Shown here: positions 9,195-19,600 of the stretch, in pieces
How the letters are laid out: every line of letters starts with the position of its first letter
Position numbering within the stretch: position 1 is the stretch's first letter
Assembly: GCA_937911865.1 (NCBI GenBank)
Contig: CALDSK010000075.1
Coordinates: 1 to 52,431, forward strand
Reading direction: 5' to 3'
Origin: an uncultured Synechococcus sp.
Lineage (GTDB): Bacteria; Cyanobacteriota; Cyanobacteriia; Phormidesmidales; Phormidesmidaceae
DNA: 52,431 bases
Program-made: the position numbers and the translations under genes
Notes under the pieces: model-generated
The model's input: the letters and a program-made list of their open reading frames with translations, nothing else
Told to the model about the DNA's origin: nothing
Database searches by the model: none

Positions 9195-9266
9195 TGCAGA
9201 CAACCCCTTTGCCCTGTTTGATTAAAGACTACGGATCCTAATCAAACAGGGCAAGGTGCAGACAAC
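9195..9266. repeat. Small palindromic element flanked by 10-bp direct repeats
   Basis: A perfect 16-bp inverted repeat, ttgccctgtttgatta at 9209-9224 and its complement at 9239-9254, encloses a 14-base loop. The unit is bracketed by exact direct repeats tgcagacaac at 9195-9204 and 9257-9266. This looks like a tiny mobile palindrome with a target-site duplication. It could also act as the terminator of the membrane-protein gene at 9368, since both neighbours are on the minus strand. Confidence 0.7.
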
Positions 9267-9367
9267 TATATTCTTTTGTGAGCCGGGTCACTTTTTTCAG
9301 GACTTAAACAAGTCTCTATAATTAAGCAAAACAACATAAAACAGTTCAAAAAAAGAATTTAAAACTG

Positions 9368-10360
9368 TTAAGCTTCAATGCTTTCTTTGCGGTTTCTAAT
9401 ATCAAAATAAAGTGTTGTTACGACTGTTCTAATGAAAGGCGCAATGATGATACTTCCTAGCATTCCTAAAAGTGCGAATATCATTTGAGATGCCGCTGCA
9501 CCTAAGAATACAATTTGTGGCGATGTGGAAGGAGAGGGTAGCGCGTCTACTGCATCTAACACATTGGCTTGAATAATTTGGGCAACGATAGTAGTGACTA
9601 AGACAATCGGCAGACAGATGATGCCTGCTAGGAAAATAGTCCCAAATGCCCTAAGTGCATGCTTTTTCATAAGTTTCCAAGAGCGGCCAATGGAGGCGAT
9701 CGCACCAGAAGGTGTCTCGATAGACAAGGCTTGTTCGGTGACCAGAAAACGCATAGAAAGCCAGATGGCTAGCCAGGAGAAAACAATGAGAGAGACAAAG
9801 ACTATCGCGCCGCCTAACAGAAATAGTCCGGGCTGAGGTTCGCCGTTAAACATGCCAAACCCGGCGATCATCATGCCGACGCCGAACAGCACAGCGATAA
9901 AAGAAACTGCGTTGATGGTGCCTAGAATCAGCCACTGAAGAGCGGCGGATCCTAGCAGAGAAAATTTTCGAGAATGGGTAAATCGCAGGGCCTCTGCGAC
10001 AGTCTCTCTTGGTACGTCGATTACGCCGCCAGCGGCGACTTTTGAGGGCACGATTAGAGACTGGTGAACCAGCCGTGAAATCGCTGAAAGCTCTCCTAAA
10101 GACTGGGCGTTGCACCACAGAAAAAGAACAATCCAAGCTGGAATTAGCAGCGCTAGCACGCCAGAGAGACTCTCTAGCGTCAACTCTCGGTTGAGTATCC
10201 ATAGGATACCGCCTAACAGGATCGCTGAGGGAAGTGCTAACCAGCCGCTGCCCTTGAGCGATAGGGGCACATAGCGGCCAAAATTGGAGGTGTAGTGTCG
10301 CCATGACGTGCTAATGATCGTCCCGATGGTCATAAAACGCTGCGAAGGACTGACGTTCAT
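9368..10360 (-). CDS. Multipass membrane protein of unknown function
   Basis: A 330-residue protein with about six long hydrophobic segments: near residues 38-58, 65-100, 140-165, 175-205, 240-270 and 285-310. Between them is the amphipathic, conserved-looking stretch ASIGRSWKLMKKHALRAFG. The overall pattern recalls the membrane domain of glycerophosphodiester phosphodiesterase-like or DUF975-type proteins. There is no catalytic motif and I do not assign a function. The N-terminus SWRHYTSNFGRYVPLSLK before the first segment is typical of that group. It is upstream of pfkA on the same strand, but the 193-bp gap and the palindrome argue against a tight operon. Confidence 0.7.
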   Translation of the reverse strand: MNVSPSQRFMTIGTIISTSWRHYTSNFGRYVPLSLKGSGWLALPSAILLGGILWILNRELTLESLSGVLALLIPAWIVLFLWCNAQSLGELSAISRLVHQSLIVPSKVAAGGVIDVPRETVAEALRFTHSRKFSLLGSAALQWLILGTINAVSFIAVLFGVGMMIAGFGMFNGEPQPGLFLLGGAIVFVSLIVFSWLAIWLSMRFLVTEQALSIETPSGAIASIGRSWKLMKKHALRAFGTIFLAGIICLPIVLVTTIVAQIIQANVLDAVDALPSPSTSPQIVFLGAAASQMIFALLGMLGSIIIAPFIRTVVTTLYFDIRNRKESIEA

Positions 10361-10414
10361 AAAGTAGAGTGCTCTTAAAGGTAAAGGCCGACTAGCTAAG
10401 GCTCAGCGTTTAAG

Positions 10415-10456
10415 GTCAGGTGTCTAGAGTCAGGTGCCTAGAGTTAGGTGTCTGGG
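10415..10456. repeat. 3 x 14-bp tandem repeat
   Basis: Consecutive 14-mers gtcaggtgtctaga, gtcaggtgcctaga and gttaggtgtctggg in the 296-bp gap between two divergent genes. The unit differs from the repeat array at 10528, which lies in the same gap. Confidence 0.85.
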
Positions 10457-10527
10457 GAAAGACCTACAATCAGGGTCTATCCTCGGCGTAGTATAACGAT
10501 TAACAGCTTCGTTTTCCAAGTACTGCT

Positions 10528-10582
10528 CAGCATGCTCAATCAGTATGATCCGATGAGTATGCTCCAATCAGTATGCTCAAAA
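10528..10582. repeat. 4-copy ~14-bp tandem repeat
   Basis: cagcatgctcaat (13), cagtatgatccgat, gagtatgctccaat and cagtatgctcaaaa follow one another about 75 bp before the leuD-leuC fusion start. In-frame ATG codons inside the repeat lengthen the downstream frame but are unlikely to be its true start. Confidence 0.8.
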
Positions 10583-10656
10583 GAAATGATAGAGAGAAGC
10601 CAACAGCGGACCGCTCGTTCTGCCGCGAGTTCGTCGCTCGTTCTCCAGAAGAACCT

Positions 10657-12387
10657 ATGAATCACACTAACTCAAACCATATCCTTTACCTGGGCGATAG
10701 TATCAACACTGATGATATTATTCCAGCCAAGAGGGGTACCAACGATCAACTGTCTCACCTCGCGCACTACGCTTTTGAGCATGTTATTGGTGCAGGCAAT
10801 TTGCAGCACTATCAACAGATTGAAGCGGGCTATAATTTTGGCTGTGGCTCTAGCCGAGAGTTTGCTCCGATTGCGATAAAGGCGGCTGGTATTGAAAAGG
10901 TTCGCGCCAGGTCTTTCGCTGAAATTTTTTACCGGAACAGTATTAATATTGGGCTGCCGCTTGAAGTGATTGATGAGGCTGAGCCGACATCCGCGAATCT
11001 GGCCATTGATGCGATTAGCCAGGCAGGCGGTTTGATGGCCTATAACCAGCAGCGTCGTCAGGGCCAGCTGACGGTGCCAACAGGCAGCACTGCCGAGCGG
11101 CCAATGACGATGGTCGAGAAGCTGCTGGCCAATGCCTCTGGTAATCGGTTTGTGCGGCCTGGTGAGGTTGTTTTTGCCAAGGTCGATTTGGCAATGTCTC
11201 ACGATGCGATCGCAGGTCCGGTTGGTCAGCTTTTTTATCAGCATTTCGGTTCAGATGCGAAGCTTTGGGACGCTAGCAAAGTCGTTCTGGTTGCCGATCA
11301 TTTTATTCAGATTAACGATATTCGCCCTGATAGCGGTGCTGGCCGCATGCACCAGCAAATGGTCGAGTTTGCTCAGCGGCAGGGCTGTCACCTTTTTGAT
11401 GTTGTTTCGCCCGGTGAAGCCGCTGGTATTTGCCATGTACTGCTGCCTGAATCAGGCTTTGTCCGTCCTGGAATGGTGATTGCTGGTACCGACTCCCACA
11501 GCTGCACATACGGCGCTTTTGGCTGCTTTTCTACCGGTGTGGGTACCACTGACATGGCCAATATCTTCGCTATGGGCGATCTGTGGATTCGAGTGCCGGC
11601 TACCCTCAAAATTGAGCTGGGCGGTCAGCTGCCTCAGCACGTTAGTGCTAAAGACATTATGCTCTTTATTTTGGGTCAGCTGGGCTGTGACGGTGCGACC
11701 AGTAAAGTCATTGAGTTTTGCGGTCGCGTGATTGAGCAGCTGCCGATGGATGAGCGGATGACGCTGGCCAATATGGCTGTAGAGTGTGGCGCGCTGTGCG
11801 GACTGATGCGGGTAGATGAGGTGACTATGGCCTACCTTCAGGGCCGAACTTCAGTGCCTTTTGAATCGGTTGTACCCGACGACGATGCGATTTACGAACG
11901 GGTCTACCATTTTGACCTTAGCCAGCTGAAGCCTCAGGTCGCTAGGCCGCCCAAACCCGACCAGGTTCTGTCTGTAGATGACCTAGCGCCTGTTGCGATT
12001 ACGCGTGCCTTTATTGGCTCTTGTACGGGGGGGAAGCTGCACGACTTGGCGGCGGCGGCGGCGGTGCTCAAGGGGCGGCGTGTGAAGCCTACGGTAAGCC
12101 TGTTTGTCGTTCCTGCCTCTCAGGAGGTGAGGCGACAGGCCGAAGCTCAAGGGTATCTGGCGCTGCTGGAGCAAGCAGGGGCTACTTTATTAAAGTCAGG
12201 CTGTGGGGCCTGTATCAATGCTGGGAAAGGCGTATTGGGTGCAGCAGAGGCAGGTGTTTACGCTACCAACCGCAACTTTAAGGGGCGCAGCGGCGATCCG
12301 TCTGGGCAGAACTATTTGGCCTCGCCCCGGACAGTTGCGATTTCAGCGGTTTGTGGTGTAATCAGCGATCGCCTGCCCGAAGATTAA
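10657..12387 (+). CDS. Fused isomerase, LeuD-like domain followed by LeuC-like domain
   Basis: A 576-residue aconitase-family fusion. Residues 1-160 are the small (swivel) subunit: YLGDSINTDDIIPAKRG, NFGCGSSREFAPIA, FAEIFYRNSINIGL. Residues ~160-576 are the large subunit with the iron-sulfur ligands intact: Cys in IGSCTGG (~455) and both Cys in SGCGACIN (~515), plus GTDSHSCTYGAFG. The order is small-large, opposite to aconitase. The specificity loop after IIPA, often YLxx in LeuD, here reads KRGT, so the substrate may not be isopropylmalate. Fused LeuCD-type enzymes act in 2-oxoacid chain extension, for example HphCD of homophenylalanine synthesis. I start at ATG 10657; the frame extends upstream through repeats. 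It overlaps the convergent condensing enzyme by 4 bp. Confidence 0.88.
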   Translation: MNHTNSNHILYLGDSINTDDIIPAKRGTNDQLSHLAHYAFEHVIGAGNLQHYQQIEAGYNFGCGSSREFAPIAIKAAGIEKVRARSFAEIFYRNSINIGLPLEVIDEAEPTSANLAIDAISQAGGLMAYNQQRRQGQLTVPTGSTAERPMTMVEKLLANASGNRFVRPGEVVFAKVDLAMSHDAIAGPVGQLFYQHFGSDAKLWDASKVVLVADHFIQINDIRPDSGAGRMHQQMVEFAQRQGCHLFDVVSPGEAAGICHVLLPESGFVRPGMVIAGTDSHSCTYGAFGCFSTGVGTTDMANIFAMGDLWIRVPATLKIELGGQLPQHVSAKDIMLFILGQLGCDGATSKVIEFCGRVIEQLPMDERMTLANMAVECGALCGLMRVDEVTMAYLQGRTSVPFESVVPDDDAIYERVYHFDLSQLKPQVARPPKPDQVLSVDDLAPVAITRAFIGSCTGGKLHDLAAAAAVLKGRRVKPTVSLFVVPASQEVRRQAEAQGYLALLEQAGATLLKSGCGACINAGKGVLGAAEAGVYATNRNFKGRSGDPSGQNYLASPRTVAISAVCGVISDRLPED

Positions 12388-13604
12388 GGTCGCTGATTAG
12401 CTTTGCCGTTGGTTAAAAGGTCGGCAGCTAACAGCCCTTCTGACTCTATTAGGGTCAGCACGTCTGCGACTGAGTATGAGCGCTTTTCTTTTAGTGCGAT
12501 CGCTTTGATGACTGCCCTTAGCCGCTCGTACTCTGCCTGCGCTAAGGGCCGCTTTAGATGGTATTCAAATAGGTAGCGAAAGTTGCTTGCTCCGCTGCAC
12601 TTACCGAACCAAATTTCGGGGCGGTCGTGCTTAAAAATTGCATAGCTCTTGGGGTCTCGAAGTAGAGAGCTGACGTGAATTCCTGACTCGTGTCGCTGTG
12701 CCTGCGGTGAATATGGCGGATGGGGCCGGTGCCCTCGCTCGTGTAAGTAGGCGACTACCCGGTCGAGTGCGTCGTAGTCAATGCCGTCTACCTGCCAGCC
12801 GAAGCGCGATCGCAGTCCGTACAGAACCTGCTCTAGCGGCGCGTTACCTGCTCGCTCACCAATTCCGCCCATCGTACTCGAAATGCCCAGCGCTCCGGCT
12901 TTCACTGCCTGAATGGTATTTTCTAGGGCCAAACCCATGTCGTTATGAAAATGAACGCATAGGGGGACAGACGTTTGTCTGAGCAAGCGCTGAATCCAGC
13001 TGTAGGTTTTTTCTGGAGTTAAGATACCGACCGTATCGCACAGCAAAAAATGCTCAATGTAGGGGCCGAGCGTATTGATACAGTCTACCAAAAAGCTAAA
13101 GTCTGCTCGGCTGGCGTCTTCTGCTGCAAAGCAGACTCGCAGGCCCTGCTGAGTTGCATACTTTACATGCGCTAGGGCATTGGTCAGCATGGTTTGCCGA
13201 CTTTGCTCGATGGATTGGTTGATCAGCTGCGGGCAAACGTTGGCATCAATCGTTTTGTGCTTTAGCGCGGGGTGGGCTGCGATCGCGCTGTCCCGTAAAA
13301 ACAGCAGCCGATCAGATACCGCGTGAAACAAAATTACCTGCTGGACGCCGCACGCTTTTGACTGGTCAATTGCTGAGCGCTTCATCAGTGTCGACGCAAT
13401 GACCTGTTGTTTGCATTCACCTGCTACTAGGTCTTCAACCAGCTGCGCTTCTGAAGCGTGAATTGCAGGCATTAGCGCAATCTGGTGAACGCCTGTTTGC
13501 GCAATTAGCTGAGCTAATTCTGCTTTATTTTCAAAAAAAAGTCCGACCTGTTGCTCTCCATCTCGTAGGGTTTCATCAGAAATGAGTAAGTTAATCGACT
13601 CCAT
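12384..13604 (-). CDS. Isopropylmalate/homocitrate synthase-type acetyl-CoA condensing enzyme
   Basis: HMGL-like TIM-barrel enzyme of 406 residues that should condense acetyl-CoA with a 2-oxo acid. Motifs are ISDETLRDGEQQ at residues 8-19 (usual D-x-T-L-R-D-G-E-Q with Glu after Asp), metal ligands in CVHFHNDMGLALEN, STMGGIGERAGNAPLEQ, and the post-barrel HESGIH. There is no C-terminal LeuA regulatory domain, so it is NifV-like in size and probably lacks leucine feedback control. It overlaps the stop of the LeuD-LeuC fusion tail to tail and starts 34 bp from the divergent PKS gene. The pair could extend a 2-oxo acid by one carbon; a LeuB-like dehydrogenase would also be needed and is not in the window. 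The exact substrate is unknown. Confidence 0.85.
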   Translation of the reverse strand: MESINLLISDETLRDGEQQVGLFFENKAELAQLIAQTGVHQIALMPAIHASEAQLVEDLVAGECKQQVIASTLMKRSAIDQSKACGVQQVILFHAVSDRLLFLRDSAIAAHPALKHKTIDANVCPQLINQSIEQSRQTMLTNALAHVKYATQQGLRVCFAAEDASRADFSFLVDCINTLGPYIEHFLLCDTVGILTPEKTYSWIQRLLRQTSVPLCVHFHNDMGLALENTIQAVKAGALGISSTMGGIGERAGNAPLEQVLYGLRSRFGWQVDGIDYDALDRVVAYLHERGHRPHPPYSPQAQRHESGIHVSSLLRDPKSYAIFKHDRPEIWFGKCSGASNFRYLFEYHLKRPLAQAEYERLRAVIKAIALKEKRSYSVADVLTLIESEGLLAADLLTNGKANQRP

Positions 13605-13638
13605 TTATCAGTAAAAAGCAGGGCAATAAAAAGGACTG

Positions 13639-16600
13639 GTGTTCTATACAGCGCTACAGCCTATCATTCCACATGTCGCTACCTCAAACGCTTTACAGCC
13701 GGGCTCAAAACCCGCTATCGTACTGCTTCAACAAGCTTATTTGTTCGAGATCGCTCAGGCGCAAAGAATGACCTCTTCTTCTCAGTTTGTGTCGCTATCC
13801 GTAGACCCGTCTGTTGGTCAGGACATCTCTCAGGCCTATTTAGCACCTAGCCTGGTCGCAGCGCTGTATCAAGCTAGCGACACAAACGCTGGCATTCGCT
13901 ATATAGCCGCTGATGGAACTAAAACAAGATGCACCTACAAGCAGCTTCTAGCAGAAGCGAGGCAAATTGCAACAGGACTGCGACGTATTATTACAGAATC
14001 TGACGATGAAAGTATAGATGTCGTCTCCAATACCGACAGTTCTAACACTAGCACTGACCACTTTGTTATTCTTCAGTGCTCAACGAGCCACCAGCTCTTG
14101 GCCACCTTCTGGGGATGTATTCTCAGTGGCTGCGTTCCTGTTCCTGTTTCTACTCAGCCTTTGCCGTCAGGGACGACACCACTAGCCGGCGCGCTTCACT
14201 TGTTAGAAAAGTCTATCGTTATTACAGATAAAAATCAGCAGGCAGCACTATCACAACAGCTTTCAAGTTTTGAGCATACTGTGCCAGTTTTGACGCTCGA
14301 AAACTTGAAAAGATTAGAGACTACGGCGGCTGATAAAAAGTATTTTGAAGAACAGCGCGAATATCATAAGCCTTGCTCTGATAGGTTAGCTCTGCTCCTT
14401 TTGACTTCGGGGAGCACAGGGATGCCAAAGGGTGTCATGCTAACCCACAAAAATTTGCAGGCCAGCACCTACGGTATGGCAACTGTGAACAATCTCTCAT
14501 CTGTAGATGTCACACTCAACTGGATGCCGCTAGAGCATGTTGCTAGCCTGGTGATGTTTCATCTTACTGAAGTTTGTTTGGGCTGTGAACAAATTCATGT
14601 CGCCCAGAGCAGAATTCTTCAAGATCCTCTGAGCTGGATCGATCTGTTAGAAACCTACAAAGTCACCGCTACTTGGGCTCCTAATTTTGCCTACGGGCTA
14701 GTGAACGATCAGTTAGCCAATGGCACTAATAGATCGTGGGATCTATCTGCTGTTCGTTGGATGGGCAATGGTGCAGAAGCTGTTGTGGGTAAAACTGCTC
14801 GGCAGTTTCTACAGCATCTTATTCCCTACGGTCTTTCTCCAACCGCCATTAGCCCTGGCTATGGTATGTCAGAAACCTGTTCTGGTGTTGTTCATTCTCG
14901 TCAGTTCTCGCTTGAAACGACGTACGACAGCGATACGTTTGTTACAGTTGGCAGGCCAATACCTGGAACTGCTCTACGCATTGTAGATGATGTGGATCGG
15001 CTTTTGCCTGAGGGTGCTATTGGCCGACTACAGGTAAAAGGGCTGACGGTTATGGCTGGATATTATCAGCCTTTTGATCAGGCAACAGATCTAGATACAG
15101 ATTTGAATGCAGCGGTTTTTACTGACGATGGCTGGTTCAATACGGGCGACTTGGGCTATCTGAAATCAGGTGCGCTGACGATAACAGGTAGGCAGAAAGA
15201 CGTTATTATTCTCAATGGCATTAACTACTACAGCCACGACATTGAATCTGTTGTTGAGTCGATAGAAGGGATAGAAACTTCCTTTACTGCAGCCTGTGGC
15301 GTCCGTAGCCCAGAGTCAGCTTCTGAGCAGTTGGCTATCTTCTTCCATCCTAATGATGAGCTGGCCGATACCGGTGATATTATTGCGCTGGTTAGTCAGA
15401 TTCGTACTCGACTGGTAGATCATATTGGTGTCTCTGCGGCCTATGTTGTTCCTGTCGGACAAGCTGAGATTCCCAAAACAGCTATTGGCAAAATTCAGCG
15501 CGCTCAGCTAGTTAAATGGTTTGAAGCCGGCGCGTTTTCTGAGCAGATACAGCAGATTGTTCAAGCGTTTCAAGAGCTAGTAAAGTCTCGCGGTTTTACG
15601 TCTGCTGATATTGAGACTATTATCTCCAGTGTTTGGCAGTCAGTGCTTGATATTAAAACAGTTGGTGTTCAAGATAATTTTTTTGAGCTGGGTGGTACAT
15701 CACTACGGCTGATGCAGGTGCTTAGTCGACTGCAAAATGAGATTGATCCGACCTTAACTACGGTCGAATTGTTTCAGTATCCGACTATCGCCTCGCTCAC
15801 AACATATCTTTTAAGGACAGACGATGCCGCAGCGCCTATCAAGGTTAGAGCCCGCAGCAAGTCGTCTGTGTCCAACGATATTGCCGTTATTGGTATGGCA
15901 GGTCGATTTCCGGGGGCTCAGAACCTTGAGACGTTTTGGCAGAATCTGAAGAATGGGACAGAGTCGATTACCTTTTTCAGTGATGAAGAATTGTTGGCTG
16001 CTGGTGTTGAGCCTGAGCTGCTTCAAAATCCTAACTATGTTAAAGCTAGCCCTACGCTGGATGATATCGACTGTTTTGATGCCGATTTCTTTGGCTACAG
16101 TCCTAAAGAAGCGCGGCTTATGGATCCTCAGCAGCGTCTGCTATTAGAGTGTGCCTGGGAGAGTTTGGAAGCTGCAGGCTATGATCCTTTCACCTACGAA
16201 GGTGCTATTGGCCTGTATGCTGGTGCTACTTTAAACACCTATTTGCTCAATCATGTTTATCCTAATCGACATACCCTAGATTCGAATGAGTCGATGGATG
16301 TGTTTAACTTAAGCTCTTTTGGTGGATTTCAAGTTGCGATCGCAAACGATAAAGACTACCTGACTACTCGCGTTTCATACAAGCTGAACCTGCGCGGCCC
16401 TAGCATTAACGTTCAAACCGCTTGTTCTACTTCTCTGGTTTCTATTCATCTAGCGGCGCAAAGTCTTTTGCAGGGTGAGTGTGATATGGCTCTAGCGGGT
16501 GGCGTTTCTGTCGAGACACCGCAAAAGGCGGGCTATCTTTATCAGGATGGGATGATTCTCTCTGCGGATGGCCACTGCCGGGCGTTTGACAACAGCTCGC

Positions 16601-19600
16601 GTGGGACTCTGTTTGGGAGCGGGGTAGGGCTGGTAGTGCTTAAAAAGCTAGAGCAGGCGATAGAAGATAAAGATTCTATTGTTGCTGTGATTAAGGGGTC
16701 TGCGGTAGGTAATGATGGCGGGCAAAAGGTTGGCTACTTAGCGCCTTTGAGTGAAGGACAGTCCCGAGTGGCGGCAGAAGCGTTGACCCTGGCGAATACG
16801 CCTGCTGAAACGATTGGCTATGTGGAGGCACATGGGACGGGTACGCAGCTAGGCGACCCTATTGAAATTGCAGCGCTCTCTCAGGCTTTTTACCTTAGCC
16901 CAGAACATATAAAAACCAATGTCAAACAGTTCTGTCCTATTGGCTCAGTGAAAACTAATGTTGGGCATCTCAATATTGCCTCCGGCGTGGTTGGCTTTAT
17001 TAAAACGGCGTTGGCTGTTCACTATGGGAAAATTCCGCCGAGCCTTCACTTTAAAGCACCGAATGCTCAAATTGATTTTGCGAATAGTCCTTTTTATGTC
17101 AATACCCAGCTAGCCGATTGGCCCAAAAAAGAGACCCCTAGAAGAGCGAGCATTAATTCGTTGGGAATTGGTGGCACCAATGTACATATGGTGCTAGAAG
17201 AAATGATGTCAGAAGAAGGCTGTCAGCTGACTGCTCTTGAGCATAAGGCCTGTAAGAATAAAGACGGTGAGACACCGTTTGAACTCTTTTGTCTATCCGC
17301 TAAGAATGAAGTGGCGTTGAGAGCGCTGGCGCAGCGGTATAGAGACTTTTTGATAGCACAGCCTGATGTGTCGCTTGCTGATATGTGCTTTACCGTAGCT
17401 GTTGGGCGGTCGCACTTTTCTCATCGGCTAGCAATAGTTGCAACAGATGTTGCAACTATTGCTAGTCAACTAGAAGACTGGTTAAATCGCCAAAATAGAA
17501 CTATACAGACTCCTACGCCTAAACTAGCCTTTTTGTTTACTGGTCAGGGTTCGCAATATGTTGGTATGGGGCGAGGTTTATATGACACTCAACCCGCTTT
17601 TCGCACTTCAATTGAGCGTTGTGCAGAGAGTCTGAAGGTATTGAATATTGATCTACTGGATTTACTTTTTGAAAGTAGCTCCGCAGAACAGACGATTCAT
17701 CAGACTGTGTATACACAGCCTGTATTGTTTGCCTTTGAATATTCGATAGCGCAGCTGTGGCTATCTTGGGGGATTCAGCCCTCTGCTGTTTTAGGACATA
17801 GCCTGGGTGAATATGTGGCAGCCTGTGTTGCTGGTGTTTTCAGTCTAGACGATGCTCTAAAGCTTGTTGCTGCGAGAGGGCAGCTGATGCAGGATCTGCC
17901 TTCTACTGGAAGCATGATATCTGTTATGGCTGGTGCTTCTGAGTTGCAAGATATGTTTAACGAGGCTAAGAAAGGTGAGATAGTAAAGGGTGAGATTGCG
18001 ATCGCAGCTATCAATGCGCCGCAGAATACTGTGCTTTCTGGGTCTAATAGAGCAATCGCACATATTACTCGCCAGCTTGAAGCGAAAGGTATTCAGTACA
18101 AGCCGCTTAAAGTCTCTCATGCTTTTCATTCTCCTTTAATAGAGCCTATGCTGGCAGACTTTCGTCAGGTTGCAGAGTCGATTACTTACCGCCTAGCTGA
18201 TATAGATGTTGTTTCTAATGTGACTGGAGAGATCGCAGACGTTGCTTCTTCTGACTACTGGGTGAGGCATGTTTGTGCACCTGTAAACTTCGCGGCCAGC
18301 ATGACAGCGCTGGGCAACCAAAACATTCAGACGTTTATAGAATGTGGACCTAGACCTGTTTTAATCGCGCTTGGGCGAGAAACGCTATCGGATGATTCGT
18401 ATACTTGGCTGCCTAGTTTGCATCCTAAACAGCCTGAAGCAAAGCAGATGCTGATCGGTCTAGCGGCGCTCTATCAGCAAGGGCATACGGTTAACTGGAC
18501 AGATTTCTATCGGGAAAATCGTTGTCGCCGCATACCGCTACCGATCTATCCTTTCCAAAAACAACGCCATTGGCTTGAACGGCCACCTACAGCGGCACGA
18601 CCTGTTGCACAGAAAATCGGGCGGACGATTGAGGCTAGCGAGGAGCAAAACCCTGAGCAGAATCAGCATCCGCTACTGGGCTGCCAGCTTCAGACACCCC
18701 TTGAGCAAATTTTGTTTCAACAAACGCTGGATGCTACTCAATCTAACTTTTTGCAGCATCATCGGGTTTACGGTGAGCCTGTATTGCCTGGGGCTGCTTA
18801 TCTTGAGATGGCGATCGCAGCTGGGAAAAAGGTGCTTAAAGGCGATGAGGTTCAGCTTGATAATGTTGTTATCTCTAAAGCGATCACACTCACCGCTCAG
18901 CCGACTATATTACAGACTGTTCTCACGCCTTTTTCAGGCGCTCAGTCTAACGGCTATACATTCGAGATTTATAGTCGCTTAAAGGGTGAGTCAGATTGGA
19001 CGCGGCACGCTGAAGGAAAACTGATCTCTCAGGAACACGTTTCACTCAAAACTGTCGACTTTGATGACCTGAAGGAATCTCTAGATACAACGCTATCTGC
19101 TACAGAGCACTATGCAGCCTGCGCTCAGAAGGGGTTGAATTACAGTGGCCATTTTCGTAGCGTACAACAAATTTGGCAGAGCGAGGGTAAGGCATTGGGT
19201 ACGATTGCTATTCCCACTGTTTTGAGTTGCGCTGACTATTACTTTCATCCTGCATTGCTAGACAGCTGTCTGCAATGTGTACTAGCGGCTCTTCCTGAGC
19301 CTGCTTGCTTTGATACCTATGTGCCTATCGGCGTTGAAAGACTATGCAGCTATCGGCCATTCACTTTAGCAGGCAGTCGCTGCTGGAGCGACGTTCGGCT
19401 TCGTCCGATAGTGCCTGGCGCTGATATTGTTGTTGCTGACGTGCAGATAGTGAGTGAACAGGGAGAGGCGATCGCACTCGCCTCTGGTTTGGCCGCTAAG
19501 CGAGTTTCACAAGACTCTAGTGCTTTTCGGGATGTCTCTCTGGGCACTTCTTTGGGCGCTGTTCAGGACGCAAAAGGTTGGCTTTATCAGCTGAAATGGT

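Noticed and set aside
10573..10656. 28-residue N-terminal extension of the LeuD-LeuC fusion
   Set aside because: The extension is translated from tandem repeats and has no family match; LeuD-type sequence begins right after ATG 10657.
11251..11640. Minus-strand open frames inside the LeuD-LeuC fusion
   Set aside because: The strong iron-sulfur isomerase signal on the plus strand accounts for the region; the frames have no motif.
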